From assembly GCF_033807575.1 (NCBI RefSeq), contig NC_084715.1, forward strand, positions 8,233,349-8,297,348: a stretch of DNA of 64,000 nucleotides, given 5' to 3'. The position numbers and the translations under genes were made by a program. Positions 25,201 through 40,200 of this stretch are shown one piece after another. The DNA is from Cydia pomonella (lineage: Eukaryota; Arthropoda; Insecta; Lepidoptera; Tortricidae). Numbering within the stretch: the stretch's first letter is position 1; each line of letters opens with the position of its first letter. The notes beneath the pieces are model-generated. The model was not told where the DNA came from. It did no database searches and saw only the letters and a list, made by a program, of their open reading frames with translations.

Positions 25201-28200
25201 ACGTACCTACCGAAGAAAATTTGAAATAGAGGTGTATTGTCAAAGAAAACTTTGTGGCCAGTTTAACACATCTCAGTAAAAAATAATGATCAAAATCAAA
25301 TGGCGTTCTAATAGTTTTAATCATGTGTCGAAAGATGGCAGTAAATTTAGTGTGGCTACAAAATTTTCTTTCACAATGAACTATATTTCAAATACATAGC
25401 ACTCGCGGAATTCTAACACTCACTGTCCCAAAATTAGGTACAAGTTATGTAATTCGTGCCTCTTCTACTAGAGTAATATCACTGCAACACTGTGTAATTT
25501 AGTAACAGGTCACGCACTGATTATTACCTAGATACTCCCGTTGGATGCAAGACACCGGCCATGCTCAATACTGGGAAGAACAAATGTAATTTGACCTTGA
25601 TATTTGTAAAAACTTTTAGTTATCAAAGATCGCATTTTTTCTGGTTCGGTTGATATTTGGGCGGTTTGCGAAGCGATTTTAATTACAGATTTGGATAGCT
25701 CTGATTGTAGGTATTGAAGCTATTATTCAACCCCTCCCTCCTTGCGAAATCACGACTTACCTAATAATTTACGATCGACGGTGCGCAGCCTGCGAGGTCA
25801 TTAGCGCTTTGATCGTTACTGAACATGATTATTTACTTAAAGAATATAAAGGATGCTATAATTCTAAGCCACGTTATATCGTTTAAGTGTAATTACGTAT
25901 GTCCTAAACTAAACTTGAACGTTTTCTTGGACTTCCTTCTCTTGACTTTTTTCCGGTTGCATCCTAAAGGAGCCCGGCCTCGAGTAGACTTTGCAACTTT
26001 ATCCTAAACACGGCACAGCTACTGGGTTTGTACTTATCTGACCTCTTCAGCTAGGCAGAATATTAATCCTTGTTGTTATTATTTCAGTTTCATGGCAGTG
26101 TTTCTCTTCAACGAAACGTTAATTTGTAAACATCAAATAATATTTTCGCGTACATACGTTCCAAGATGCATGCTCGTAGTAATAAACTACGAGTTGAGAT
26201 TCAAACGATTCTAATCGAAATTCTAGACTTAAAATATTTGGTATCACTTTGTGTCTTGATTATTCTTAAACCTAATATCCTAGCTGGTTGTTTTCCGGCG
26301 ATTGCTTAATCCTTTCATAATCACGTAGAAATACGTCGTCCGGAACAGCATCCAATGCGAAGACCACCTTACAAACCGAGAAAATAAGTCTCATTCATTG
26401 TTGTCACTGATAAACATAAACCTTACTCTTTTCGCACTGCCTACCCGAGTCTTCCTAATTAAGAATTTATGCAAATAAATTGTCAATTATGACTCCACTA
26501 ACTGGAAATATTAAGACCATTAAAGTTATTACCAAGAACCGACTCGATTTCGGGGTACTTATTGCTTGGGAAGTATTTTAATTTAAGAAAACTTTAAACG
26601 GGCATGGATTAAAAGTTCCTGTGGTGTTTAATTTATCCTTATAAATTATTCATGATGCTAAAAAAAGGAATCGTTTACAAATTAAGAGATACTCGTAATG
26701 TTTACTTTAACGCTTGTAAGGGTCGGTACAGTCGGCGTGAAGTTCCCTTACAAATTGCAGTCGGGTTTCGTCTGTAGTCTAGCTCTAATATGTAGGTGCG
26801 AAAATGGCGTTTAAACTACATCCAGTTTCGGTGGTAAAAAATGTTTAAAAATGTTGACCAAAACAATGTTTCAAAACTATACCAATTGCTGCCAATCAAT
26901 CGCTTTTCGGTGAAGAAAGTTTGGTGAAGACAACGTTAAGGAACGGAACATCCCTTGAATATAATGACAGGAGGCAGTCGTGTTCGCAAAAACGAGAACA
27001 AGTGCAGAGTCTATGGATGGTTGCCAAGCAGACCCAAGGCTCCCCAGGCGTGGCAGATAATGCGTGTTTGGGTTCGTTAGAATCGTTTTGATGAGTATTA
27101 GTAAAGTTGACTGTTGAAAGAAAAGTACAGTCAGCGATGAAAGCTTATATCATCAATGAAATTTTTGACATAAAACGTGTTAACTCCAGTTGTTTTTAAT
27201 TTGTTGCGCTCTCGTTTTATTAAATGATAACAAGAATTGAACTGTTAAATGTCAAACGATAAAGATATAAATATTGGTCGGAAAAAACCTCAAATGAACG
27301 GACGACCGACTGATCTGAAAGAAATCCATTCAATCGTTCCGCATAATTAAACTGGATGGGGCGTGTGAACACTAGGGTTGCAACATTCATTTCATTATTT
27401 AACAACAATTTTTTTAGGGTTCCGTAGCCAAATGGCAAAAAACGGAACCCTTATAGATTCGTCATGTCCGTCTGTCTGTCCGTTTATGTCACAGCCACTT
27501 TTTTTCCTAAACTATAAGAACTATATTGTTCAAACTTGGTAAGTAGATGTATTCTATGAACCGCATTAAGGTTTTCACACAAAAATAGAAAAAAAAAACA
27601 ATAAATTTTGGGGGTTCCCCATACTTAGAACTGAAACTCAAAAATTTTTTTTTCATCAAACATCAAAAATTTTTTCATACGTGTATCTATAGATAGGCCA
27701 GAACGGGTATCTATAGATAGGCCATCAAAAATGATATTGAGGTTTCTAATATTTTTTTTCTAAACTGAATAGTTTGCGCAAGAGACACTTCCAAAGAGGT
27801 AAAATGTGTGCCCGAAAATTGGTTTGAACGAGATCTAGTAAGTAGTTTTTTTTTAATAAGTCATAAATGGAACGGAACCCTTCATGGGTGAGTACGACTC
27901 GCACTTGGCCGCTTTTTTTACTAATCACTATTGTAACTACTAAGTGTTGCAGTTTAGTAGATCAAACGGTAGCAGTTATAATTTTTTTGTGCTATTGCAA
28001 ATTTCTTCTATGTGCTTCGGAAAACTTGCTAAGCGCCTTTAGTATTCTGCTTTTCTTTATTTATCCTTAAATTAATTAATACATACAATTACTTAACTTG
28101 TGTAGCGTTTTAGAAATGTATTTGATCTCCGTTCATTTATTTATTTATAAAGTCAGTATACAAATCTGGCAAATTAAGTACAATCGTAGCTTGTTTTTTT

Positions 28201-31200
28201 AATACGTAGTCTTATAAAAGTTCAATTAACTCGGAACTACTTGTACGTACCTACAGCGAACAGCAAAATTGCATAGACACATTATTAATGAATAGGAAAT
28301 TAGCTTACGGACAGTCGAACGTGTGGTGGCAATCTGAACAGAGAAGGAAATGGAGTCATCATTATCTACATTTTTTTATGATTGAATAAATAAAACTCAT
28401 ATATCAAATACAAGGTATGCCGGAAATGTTGTGTTACATATGCTATTCTATTTCTTTAACAATTTTATTCCCACATTTAATCAATAAATTTCCTAGTCAT
28501 TTAAAACCAGCACTTCTGGCCAAATATTCATAAATTATAGATATGTACGACAATATAATGTGATGCTTGTCGAGAAAAGACAACTGTTATTTATATTTAC
28601 AGTACATATGGTGCTACTATCCCGCATGCGTGCGGGAATGAGCACTTTCCGTGCATATGTCAAAACTTTAAAGAGCCATAATTATGCACGTTGTACGATG
28701 CACGTGCAAATAGGTAATTCGCAACTCGTGTAGATTTAACAAAAGCCTCCCTTCGGTCGTGTTTTAAATGATCACCACTCGTTGTGAATTTCCTATTTTC
28801 TGGACTTGTATCGTAAATAACTATTGTAGTTCTTATAAGTGGGTCTGCTTTGACCTAAGTAAATTGAGAAATAATATGAAAAAAAAAAAATCCTTAAAAC
28901 TTTGGCACTACTGAATAAAGAGTGTATGTTTTAGAGAAATCAATCATTTAATCATAAAATATACTTAGGCGACTCCATTGCCCTCTTTGTTCATAATGCG
29001 TACGCTAGAAATTATGTATAAAGTTACCATTATAAAGTGATGTATAGGAGTGTAAGCGCAAAGTCGATATTTAGGTCGAACCATAGTAGTCCCATTCGAT
29101 AATGTAATAACACTAATAACACCACTAGAGTAATAAGGATAGACATGTAAAAACAAGGTAAGAGTGAAATAGCGCTTTACGAATAAAAATACTTCCAATA
29201 TGTCGTTGTTTCAATAGCCAAGTCCTTATAGAAGTATCACAAAAGTGACAACCCTGAGCTGTTAACGGCATGGCCAATCGTAACTGGCAATATCGTGAAG
29301 GATTTATAGACGCCACATCCCAAATCCAATTCTCTGTGTCGATATTTGAACGGTTCTGATATAAAACTCGTTCAGAAAAAAACGTGTTAAATGCCCCAAT
29401 AAAAATATGTTACGCGTGGGGATTGGAATATTTTGCATAGCCTTGATTTATAGGCGTATTCAGATTTTAATTATAAGATCTGGATCAATGGGTCTGATCT
29501 GTCAGTGTTAAAAGGTGTTAAGAGTAAGGTTGAAGAAATGTCACTTTTGTCTCTGACAAATCTGATCCACAACTGATCCAGATTTAATTATTAAAATCCA
29601 AATACACCTGTTAGAATAGTAATATCTTTATGTACTCAGGGATCACAAATTCATAATAATAGGCCTTGAATCTTGATGAAATGATCTTTTAATCTTTTGC
29701 CCTGCAACTATTATGGATATAACCTGTCAGCTAAACAGAATAAATGGGTCATTCTACTTTTTGCTATACATAAGACAGTTTTTACATTTTTTTAGTTTAA
29801 TGCAAATTTTAGAATACATGGTCATTACATTCATATGCTTTTTTGTGATGGAGAAAGAGGCTAAATCAGACTATCAATCTCGATAGCTTTGTTCAATAAA
29901 TATCTTTTATAAACATTTTCACAGTAACTTAGTGGACCTTGTTTGTATCCCAATTCGTAGGAAAATAAGGCATTTATTTATTTATAATTTATTGCACATA
30001 AAATAATAAGTACAAAATAAATGGTGGACTTAAAGCCTTGAGGCATTCATTGCCACCACTGGGTCAAAAAGATACGTTTGTTACGTTTACCATTGTGTTT
30101 CCATCTTTTTACGCCAATAATAATATAATATGTATATTAACAAATGTCTAATACATTAATTTAGGAAAGAGCTCGCAAATCTACCTACTTATTTACAAAT
30201 CTTTTTATTCAATCTCCGACTTCTTGACATGCGAAACATTGTAATTTAGATTTAATTTATATATAAAATAATGTTTATTTTTTTATTGTGATGCATTGTA
30301 AGAGTTTGTGAAGTTAGGGCTTGTAGAGTATGATTTCGCCTTATGATTTCGTCTTGGCAACATTTTACATGAAAGTGTTTTTGATAGGATTTCACTTCTT
30401 TTTGTAACTTGCTTATGACAATCTGCTATCCCCTAATTTAAAGGGTTGGGGTTGGTGTATTACTATGAATAATCCTGAAATACATTTCTGTATTTCAGGA
30501 TTTGCTTTTTTTACTGATTCCCCATACAATCTTCAACCCGTTTTTCCCCCTAGCGTACTTTTCCTCGCCCTTTTCACCTTTACGGGGTGATTTTGGGGTT
30601 TGAAACTATTCGATATCCTTCCCCATAACAAAAACTATCTGCATATTCTCCATACACAATTCCACCCCCTTTTCACCTCCTTAGGGGTTAATAATTTCAA
30701 TTTTTTGATTTTTTTTTGCAGTTTGTATACTAATGCTATCCTACATACCATATTTCAGCTTCCTAGGACTTCAGAAAGTACCCTTAGGGTATTGATGATC
30801 ACCAGTGAGTGAGTGAGTTAGTGACGAAATCGAGGTTTTTTAGATATGAATAAAATCTCAAGTACTTATGAGAGCTATCCAATTGATTTTTTTTATGCTT
30901 AATAATCCACTATTGACATTATATAATTTTGTTTAGGTATCTGGTATAATCCAAACCTAAGTTATGGGGGTTCAAAAAAACGACGAAGCGCTTCGAGAAA
31001 AGGCAGGTTACATTTGACAGGCTTCGCTTTGCTCGTCTTGGCGGGGGCACTACTTATCTCATAATCTCCTAAGATTATTTTACAGACATAGTGACACTAA
31101 AAAGTTGATTTACCCATATTTTTTATACTATGTCGATAGAAAACAAGCGTACGGCCCGCCTGATGGTAAGCAATCCGTAAATTGTAGACGCCTAACTCCA

Positions 31201-34200
31201 AAGGTGTTACATGCGCGCTGCCGACCTAACACTCAGCGCCCTCCTTGAGCTCAGGCAACCTTACTCACCGGCAGGAACACAACACTATGAGTAGGGTCTA
31301 GTCTTATTTGGATGTGGTTTTCCGTAAAGTAGAGGTACGCACTTTCCCAGTTGGGTTCCAATCTAGGTCTAGAAAGACATCCGCTGTTCTGTTCCTGCCA
31401 CACAAAGCGAGATGACATTCATTGAATGCCTATACCTCTCTTTTCGACGTAGTTTAAAGACATACCCGGGTCCCATACTGAAAACTGATTTCTATAACAT
31501 TCTGAGCCTTTATGTATCCTAAATAACTTAGCTGAATAATAGCGTAGTTAAGTTACCTATTGTCACTTTTGTTATGAAAGATTACCCCGGTATAATAGGA
31601 AAAGTTTGAATGATGTCGCTATAGGGACTTCACGTAACAGGAAGAATTTGCACGATTTATCATTTTATTATTTTATTCATATAAAGCGAATAGTATTTTA
31701 TATAATCGTGATATAATAGAGCTTTTCATTCGAGTACCGTGTTTAGCCCACGAAGCTTGCTGAGTTGCCTAAGTAAGGTACGAGATTGAAAAAGCTTGAT
31801 TATATCACTATGGTATACATTATAGCTTTATTATTTTAGGAGATATTCTAGTTTTTCGTATTGACCCGTATTATTTATCCACAAGTGTATTTTGAAAACA
31901 ACAATGAATGCATTTTATTGTGAACTAATTTCTGTCAGTGTAGTGTATGTAGGTACTGTGACACTAAATTGCAACCCTTATTATTTACCCTTTTAGGAGA
32001 TGAATTTCAGGATAAAAAGTAACCTATATAATTTTCTAATTTTCTTATAAACTATCTTTGTGCCATATTTGACTCAAATCAAAATGTATAAATATTTAGA
32101 GTATGAGTACGAAGTATACGTCTACTAAGTGTTTGTTTATTTTAACATTGGCTTCTCGCGATGTCTTTAACACACGTGATAAATATTAACAGCTCTACGA
32201 ACCGCTGGGATTTCGGTCGTCAACAGTTGTTTATGCTACGCTCGTAGCGGAAAGCCGTAGTCCGTGCACTTTAGCGTAAACATTTCGTAGCAGTCGGCAC
32301 TAATGTGTAAAATTCAATAGAAATTTCAAATAATGTAAATATTTAATGACAGATTTTGTTACTATTTGACATAAAACCTAAAATTCTTACGAAGGTTGTT
32401 TTCACTGATATATTAATAACTAACATATTTCATACATAAAATTTTATTTCATAAAATATTTCAATTTCAATATTTATTTAAGTATACTAACTGTTGATAA
32501 GGGTATGGTTGTCCTTAAAAAAGTGCAAGATTACGAAGTATTGAAGGTAAATTGGCTTGTTTACATTATTTACAATTTCTATTGAACTTCACTTAAGAGA
32601 TTAGCGCCGAATGGGTATAAAGTAAATTAATGGAATTAATGGTAGTACGAAGGTTTGAACTATAAATAACTCATTTTAATCCGTTATTGACGTTTACGCC
32701 TTTCGCTCGTAAGAATTAAAAACCGAACCAAGAAAATAATTAAAATCCGATTCATAATGTTTGAGTGCCCCCCTAGGAATAGCAGCTACGGCAGATTTTT
32801 TGACATTTTAATACCAATCAAATTAGTTTAATAGTGTTTCGGGGAGTTTTCAAAATATAATGTATCCAATTAGAGTGAGTACTTAAGAAAATTTAATCGC
32901 TGTCAGTTTTTTTGACGAGAATTTAGCATGAAATCTTTTTGGGACCTCAACTTTTTACCCCTTTTACATTGTAATATCGCTTATAGCTTACGAAATGAAG
33001 ACTAACACCAATTTTTTATTGAAATTTAATGCTGAAATATCGCCACAAAAGTGACAGTGATTAACTTTTCTTAACAACTCACGCTACCTAATTGGGTACA
33101 CTATTTTCTGAAAACTCCCTTCGGCGTGTTCTTCGATCGAAGTACGGCTATTTCTTGAATTATGGGCATTAAACATGGAGTGTTCCAATACCAATCTATC
33201 TTATTATTCGAAGTAAGTAAGATTTATGCTGCTAGCTTTCCGTTTGATATTTGAATCAGGAGATCGATTCAAATTTAACAATTTGTTTTGGTTTTGATAC
33301 GACCTTGACGATCGTCTTGGTGGTTGGCGTGCGTTGCACTAATCACGCGCGATCTTGAAAGCCGTTTCAAGATAAGACCAGCACCGGATAGTTCGTGTCA
33401 TCCACGATGACATGCTGATTTGTCAAATCTAACCTTTAATAACAGAACAATACGAGCCAAGGCACGCGACGTCATAAATGACATGATCCATAAAAGTTGT
33501 TAAATCTGAAATCTGAAGGTTTTATGTATTATTAAAATTACCATTTTCTGAAAAATAACTTTCCTTTACTTCGACAACAACGTCACACACGACAAACATT
33601 AGACATTATATTGGGTTCGAGAATATACACTCAAGAGATTGAGTCCCTTAAACAAACACAATTGTTTACATTACAAACCTGTTCTACAGGCGAGGTGGAA
33701 TGCGGAACCAAGCATTCCTGCATTTCGTCGTCTACTACGTCGTATAATCTGATTGTTTGTATTACTGCTTGTTAACTAAATTGTCTTAAGTTTGCAATTA
33801 AATTGATAGAAAAATAGAATCACCGCTTTTGGAACATCGGTTTAATCCCTCGGGAGTTTATAGCTTCTTTTTTCACAATCCATAACTCCCGCGGAAACAA
33901 TACATGCCTTTGTTCTTCAGTATACCTACATGAAATAAGATCTTTTTTGAGCAATTGTGATGAAAAAAATATTACCATTGTATCTTTATGCATTTTGACA
34001 TATTAATTTTCATATTTATTAAATTTGTTAGTTCCAGAAGTTAGTTAATTAAATTAGCTAAAGAGAAAACCATTAACATTACATACTACGGCGCAGTGGT
34101 GAAAGGCAAAAACCACGGAAGTTCTAATTAAATTAAAAGTAAAAAGTTAATTGCAACTGGATATCTCATTTGAACGCTACAGAGCACATAATTTGAAAAA

Positions 34201-37200
34201 TACCTATTCTTACAAAGAGAATTTAATAAAGTAAAATAAAAGAAAAACAGTAAATCGTACTTTTCCACAAAAATAAAGTGTAATTAACATTAATAGGAAA
34301 CTAGGTTCACAAATAAAATAAAATAACTTTAGTTCCCTGAAACTATATACTCATATACCTAAGAGAATTGCTTGCGCTCATTATTTTGATCTCATCGCAA
34401 TTAGAAAGCAGGAGCTGTACTACAGTCAGCGTCAAATACTTTGTAGCAGTCAAAGTGACCAAATAGTTCGGTACACCATACTAAATACATGGTGTACCGA
34501 ACTATTTGGCTACTTTGGTTGCTACAAAGTATTTGACGCTGACTGTACAACATTCCTTGAATAAACTTTGTCAAACACTTGAGTGTACCTTTATTACCCT
34601 ACTTATACATTGATAAAATAAGCTAGGATTCCAGCGGTTGTAATGAAAGCGAGGTAATTGCCCCTCATTAATTAATATATACACGGTGTAACATGAGTAA
34701 ATCGAAAGATTTTAACCACTCACTTCTGAGGCCAAAAGAAGGAAATAATCATAGTACAAAGAGTTTGTGTGCGCCGTAGTAACTTTATGTCGCCGCACGC
34801 ACACTCAAACAAAAGCCCCGACTGGCGCACTGGGAAACGGGTGAAGATAACCTACTTTCCCACTCCTTGTACTATGAAAAAATGTTATATGAGTTTAAGA
34901 AACTTTCGCCAAAAAAAATTGTTTTATTTTTTTCTTCAAATTTTTCAATGTTTTTGTACATATATATTAAAAGTAAATGGTAAAACTGGCACTGAAAATG
35001 AATTTTGACGATTTTCTTTGTAAAACCTAGTTTTTGCAAAGGTTATTTGTCACTTTTTATATTTAGACTACGCCCTATAATGCCAACATTGCCATCAAAA
35101 GTCGTTTTACACTAAGTTACAATAAAAAGATGTTGTCTTTTTAAATGCTAATAACTCTGAAACTAGGCGAAATACAGAATAGTTTATATGACTTTTTAGT
35201 TTCTAAATGTGATCAGGAATACACTGTTAAAATCTTTCGGTTTCCTCACATTACACCATGTATAATAAGAAAACCTTCTTAGAAACATAATAATGAGCAA
35301 GTCATAACAATGGCCATTACAGCTCACAGGATTCTTTCTCGTCGCCACTACATATTAAATCTTATGACAAAGACATAAAAACCATATTTTATTACTTCCT
35401 TACCATGTTATGTAATTTTTACGTCCATTGTGTATTATGTTCCCTGTGGTGAAGTATGCTTAACGACTTTAGACCATAAAGTGCAAGCAGTTAATAAAAC
35501 AGATTCGATTGTCTATGTGTCTGTATGGTAAGTAAGCTGGTGTTGTTCTTAACAACTTTTAAGTGCATTATTATGGCGAAACAGTACAAGTTTTAGCCTT
35601 GATGGTCTACTACTATGAGCCATTAAAGTAATGCCTAAAACAACGAAAAGCCCCGAGGACTTTTCGCTTGATGGCTATAATTATGATAAGTAACTGCAAA
35701 CCTAAAGTGAATTTTTGGTGTGAAATAACTGCGTTTGGAATGGTGCATTAATCGGACTGGAAATACGTTTGTATGAATGGTGGAGTTTATTTAATATATT
35801 TAGTAATGGTTGTGTATTATTATGTTAACAGTGGTGTAGAAGTTGTTGGAAATTATCAATCCTACTCTTTCCACCTTTTAACAGCCTCCTAGCCTAGTCG
35901 ATAGGTACGCTGCCTACGAAGCATGAGGTCCCGAATTCAAATCCCGGTAAGGGCATTTATTTGTGTGTGTATTATAAATATTTGTTCCTTATGCATGTTA
36001 TCTATTTAGGTGCAGTATGTATTTATCTATTTAAGTTAATATATTGTCGCCTAATACCCATAATACAAACTGCTTAATTTGAAGCTGATCTTGTGAGATT
36101 GTTCCAAAAACCACTTATTCTTCTTCGTCGGTCGGTCCCTCAATGCTGAGGATCGTGAAACCATGCCCTTCTGTTGAAGACCAGATTCCTCCATAGGCTT
36201 CTATTCCTCGCCAAGCGCATGGCCTCGTGCAGTTTTAATTGCATAGGTGTAGTGATTTGAGCACACCACTAGTAGGGGGACGGCCCTGAGGTCTCGTGCC
36301 TTCAACTTTGCCCGTCATAGCAACTCTCTCTAGGCTATCCAGGGAGAGATGTCCGAAGTATATGAGAGTTAGGTCCTGACATATCGTTGACCACCGGTGT
36401 TTTATGCGTAGCTCTTCCAATATGGATTTATTAGTACGCATAGCTGTCCAAGGTATCCGTAAAAGCCGGCGCCAATACCAAACTCTCAAACGCGTTGATA
36501 CGCTTGATCAAATCTGCTCGTTTAGTCCATGTCTCACAACCATAGAGAAAGATTGGGAACACCAGAGAACGCACAATTCTAACGACTTATTAGATCTCTG
36601 CAAATGTTCAATCATATTTTGTCTCAGATTTCATACCTGATGGTTTTGTGAACGAGGTTTATCTCTCAAAAACCTCAATGATCTTTATATCTAGATCTTC
36701 TTGTAGTTATTCGGGAATCTTAGCTCATTATGAATTTTAAGTAGGTGAAAAATGACGATAATATCTCAACAAATATCGTAACTTTTCCTATTTCTCTCGA
36801 GGCAGATTATAGTAAATTAGTACAATACTTTACTGTTAAGTCTAAAAAAACGTATTTTTTTATGGGTTCATTTATTATTAGTCCACTTTCAAAAAGTTTA
36901 TTTTTCCTTCTTACTTTAAGTTTATTTGGAAGCATAGTTATAATATAATGCTTTACTTACGAGGTTGTACATAATTTCCAATAGCCCAAAATATGTAAAC
37001 CTTTTTGCACCATGTGTTCCATACACATCAGCCTAAGAGCGTTTTCACATTTTCCGATCCGATATCGGATGTAGGATCCTACAAAAGACAAGGACCAACA
37101 ATACTAAAAGATTCATAAGTCTATCCCTGTCGGTCATTTCAGATCACGCAGTCTACTAGAAACATATTGCTACAAATGCACGCACACAAACAAAACATAT

Positions 37201-40200
37201 CGTCCGACATAGCGAAAACTGTCGGAAACACCTTCCGATATCAGATGTCGGAAGGTGTTCATGACAAAAAAGCTGTGGGAGAGTGCCATATGGCATGAAT
37301 ACCGTCTTTTTGCGTTATATATCGTTTTTTAGTAATAATGATTTAGCAAATGCATAAATAAACACAAAGAAGCACATGTATTTTACAATTTACTTTCTTC
37401 CGACAGCCGATATCGGATTGGACAATGTGAAAACGCTCTTAAAATTAAGCCCCCATACGTTTTTAACTAAGAGTTCTTTTAAACTGTGTCCTTTACTTCT
37501 ACTACTTTTTACCTCTTGAGATCTTGTGCGGATCCCTTTGTTTGACATAACTATTGAAAGTCATAATATAATGATAGTCATATTATCATTAGTTATAACT
37601 CTGAAACCGTTAACTTTTTAAGAATTTTCTTAGGTTATCCTATACATAGGTTATGTTAGGTTAGGTTTGTTTTATGGCAATCCTGAAGAGTTACGCGATT
37701 CTGAGAAAAACCAAATTATGGCTAACGAAAATGCGGACAAACAATACATTATGACGTAAAACTTTATGGGAAACAATAGAGACCCGATCTTGTGTACGGT
37801 CAATTTAACAAATATCTACACAAGCCAATGTTCCGAAAATATATTTACACGATCTTATTTTAAGTGTCTAGAGGCGTGTAAATATATTTTTGGAACGTTG
37901 GCTTTTTGTGCATATGTTGTTGTTATGTGTAATTTTGTTCATAATGTGTTTTGAGCGGTATTCTGATTAATACAAGTTTGATTATTGATTGTTACGTTAC
38001 GACTTTGACACGACTCGCAGTGCATCTCGCGCGCAAGCATATCATATCAATATATAAAACCTAAGCAAATTTTATAATGAAAATTCCGCTTCTATCGTTT
38101 TTACATCTGTGTTGGAATAGTATCACATCGCCCGCTATTAATGTTGGTTAAGATTCGAGTCCTGAGTACTCTGCTTTTTACGACTCGACTCTGTTTTTCA
38201 GACTGTTTAATTAAGTTCAAACTCGAGTTCTTTTCAACTTGATAAACACTCGAGTCCCTTGTAGGGAATGGAGTCCTTTTCCGAAAACTAATTCTTTTTT
38301 ACAATCTGAGTTAAAAAAAAGTCATAATACCGTCCGGTGAGAATACGTTTGTGCCATACGCAACTTACATTGGTTTGCAGGAGAGCGACACGAAGCAAAT
38401 GTAAATATTTTTCCAAAAGTTTCATATTTAGGAAATATTCAATTTACTTATCATTTAGGCACATATGTTTACCATTATAGTATCAGAAAAATATTTTGAA
38501 TACAGTGGTAATCATTAAATGAAAGCATTTTTACTATTTTCAGATCCATATATTTGACGAGTAATGTTAAACGTACAATGTATGACATGACACAAAGTTT
38601 TGGATATGTTGAGAATTTTTTGTTAACAGAGTATAATAATATTATTCTATAACAAAGATAATTTGAAATAGAGGTGGATTATCAAAGAAAACTTTGTAGC
38701 CACAGCAAATTTACTGCCATCTCAATCACATGATTAAAACGTTTATTTAGAACGCCATGTGTCAAATTTGTTAAATTATTTTTTTCTCAAGCAGAAACGT
38801 CTGCGAACGATGCTATTAAGCTAAGAATAAATACAAAAGTGGAAAAAATACTGTCTTGGGTGAGCCTTGATCCAGAGGCCGTGAGTTCAAGTCTCACCCA
38901 AGACAGTATTTTTTCCACTTTTAAATTTATTCAAATTTGTTAAATATCAAAAAGTGGCACCATCTAATAGATCAAAGGACAAAGGTGTAGTCGTTTCGAG
39001 CGATGGTGCCATAACGCGTGATACTATTCCAACACAGATGTAAAAACGATAGAAGCGGAATTTTCATATACGTAATTATGTTGACATGCACGACTTGTTA
39101 TAATTATCAACTAACTTAGTAATTGCTCTCATGTTTAAATTTAGTTTAAACCAAGTGTTGCATGATAATTTTATTATTGTAATTTTTATTTAGGATTAAG
39201 TAACATGTCCCATATTGTATGCCCTAACAGGGTATCATGTACCTACTAAGTCTAAAAATAAGATCTTTATGTACTGATGAACATGATAAAACAATGGATT
39301 AAATGAAATGAAATGAAATGAAATGAAACCTTTAGGTTGTGCCCAGTAAGATGGCGCCACTTTTAGATATTTAACACATATCAGTGAAAGAATAAGGATC
39401 AAAGTCAAATGGCGTTCTAAAAGTATTAACATGTGGGGAAAGATGGCAGTAAATTTACGTGGCTACAAAGTTTTCTTTAACAAAAAACTTCATTTCAAAT
39501 TATCTTTGCCTATAGCAAAATGTGGATATAGCACTTTTTTAATTTTATACCGATTATAGTCAATTATAACATATTCGTACGAGGACACGAGTGAAACCAC
39601 GGGCTGCTCTAAGGCACTGGTTTATTGTAGCGGTAACTGTTAAGGTGGGCGCAGCCACACACACAAACATGCATACATAACAGTTAAAAAATAATTTACT
39701 CAAAAATGGATATAGGTAGCACAAACGTATTTCCAGCCGACTAAAGGTACACAAATCGTACAATAACACTTATTTTCTTTACTTTTAGTAAGATCAAAAT
39801 TGTTGACGGAGTCTTTACTCGAAGGCTCGAGTCATTTTGAGTTGCAATTAAAATTATATTCTAGGTTCCCTATAAGGCTCAAACTGGATGGCTTATGTAG
39901 AGTTTTTGTTCGTCGGAGTTTTGTTATTACTTGAGAACAAAATAATAAGTTATTATGTAACTTTGACAAAACTTTACAGACTTTGAAGGAATAATGTTTA
40001 TTGAACAATAGGAGAGTAAGTACTTATTATCAAAGTCTTTGCCATTTAAATGTTATGTTAAAAAATTTGTGCAAATATAATCTTGTTTTATTGCTCTCAA
40101 TATAATTTTAAGCTAAAGAAAAATATTTAAGATACTTGGAAAATATTACGTTAGTATGTTTTATTTCATTTTATAATGAAATGATTTACTAAGTTTACTG

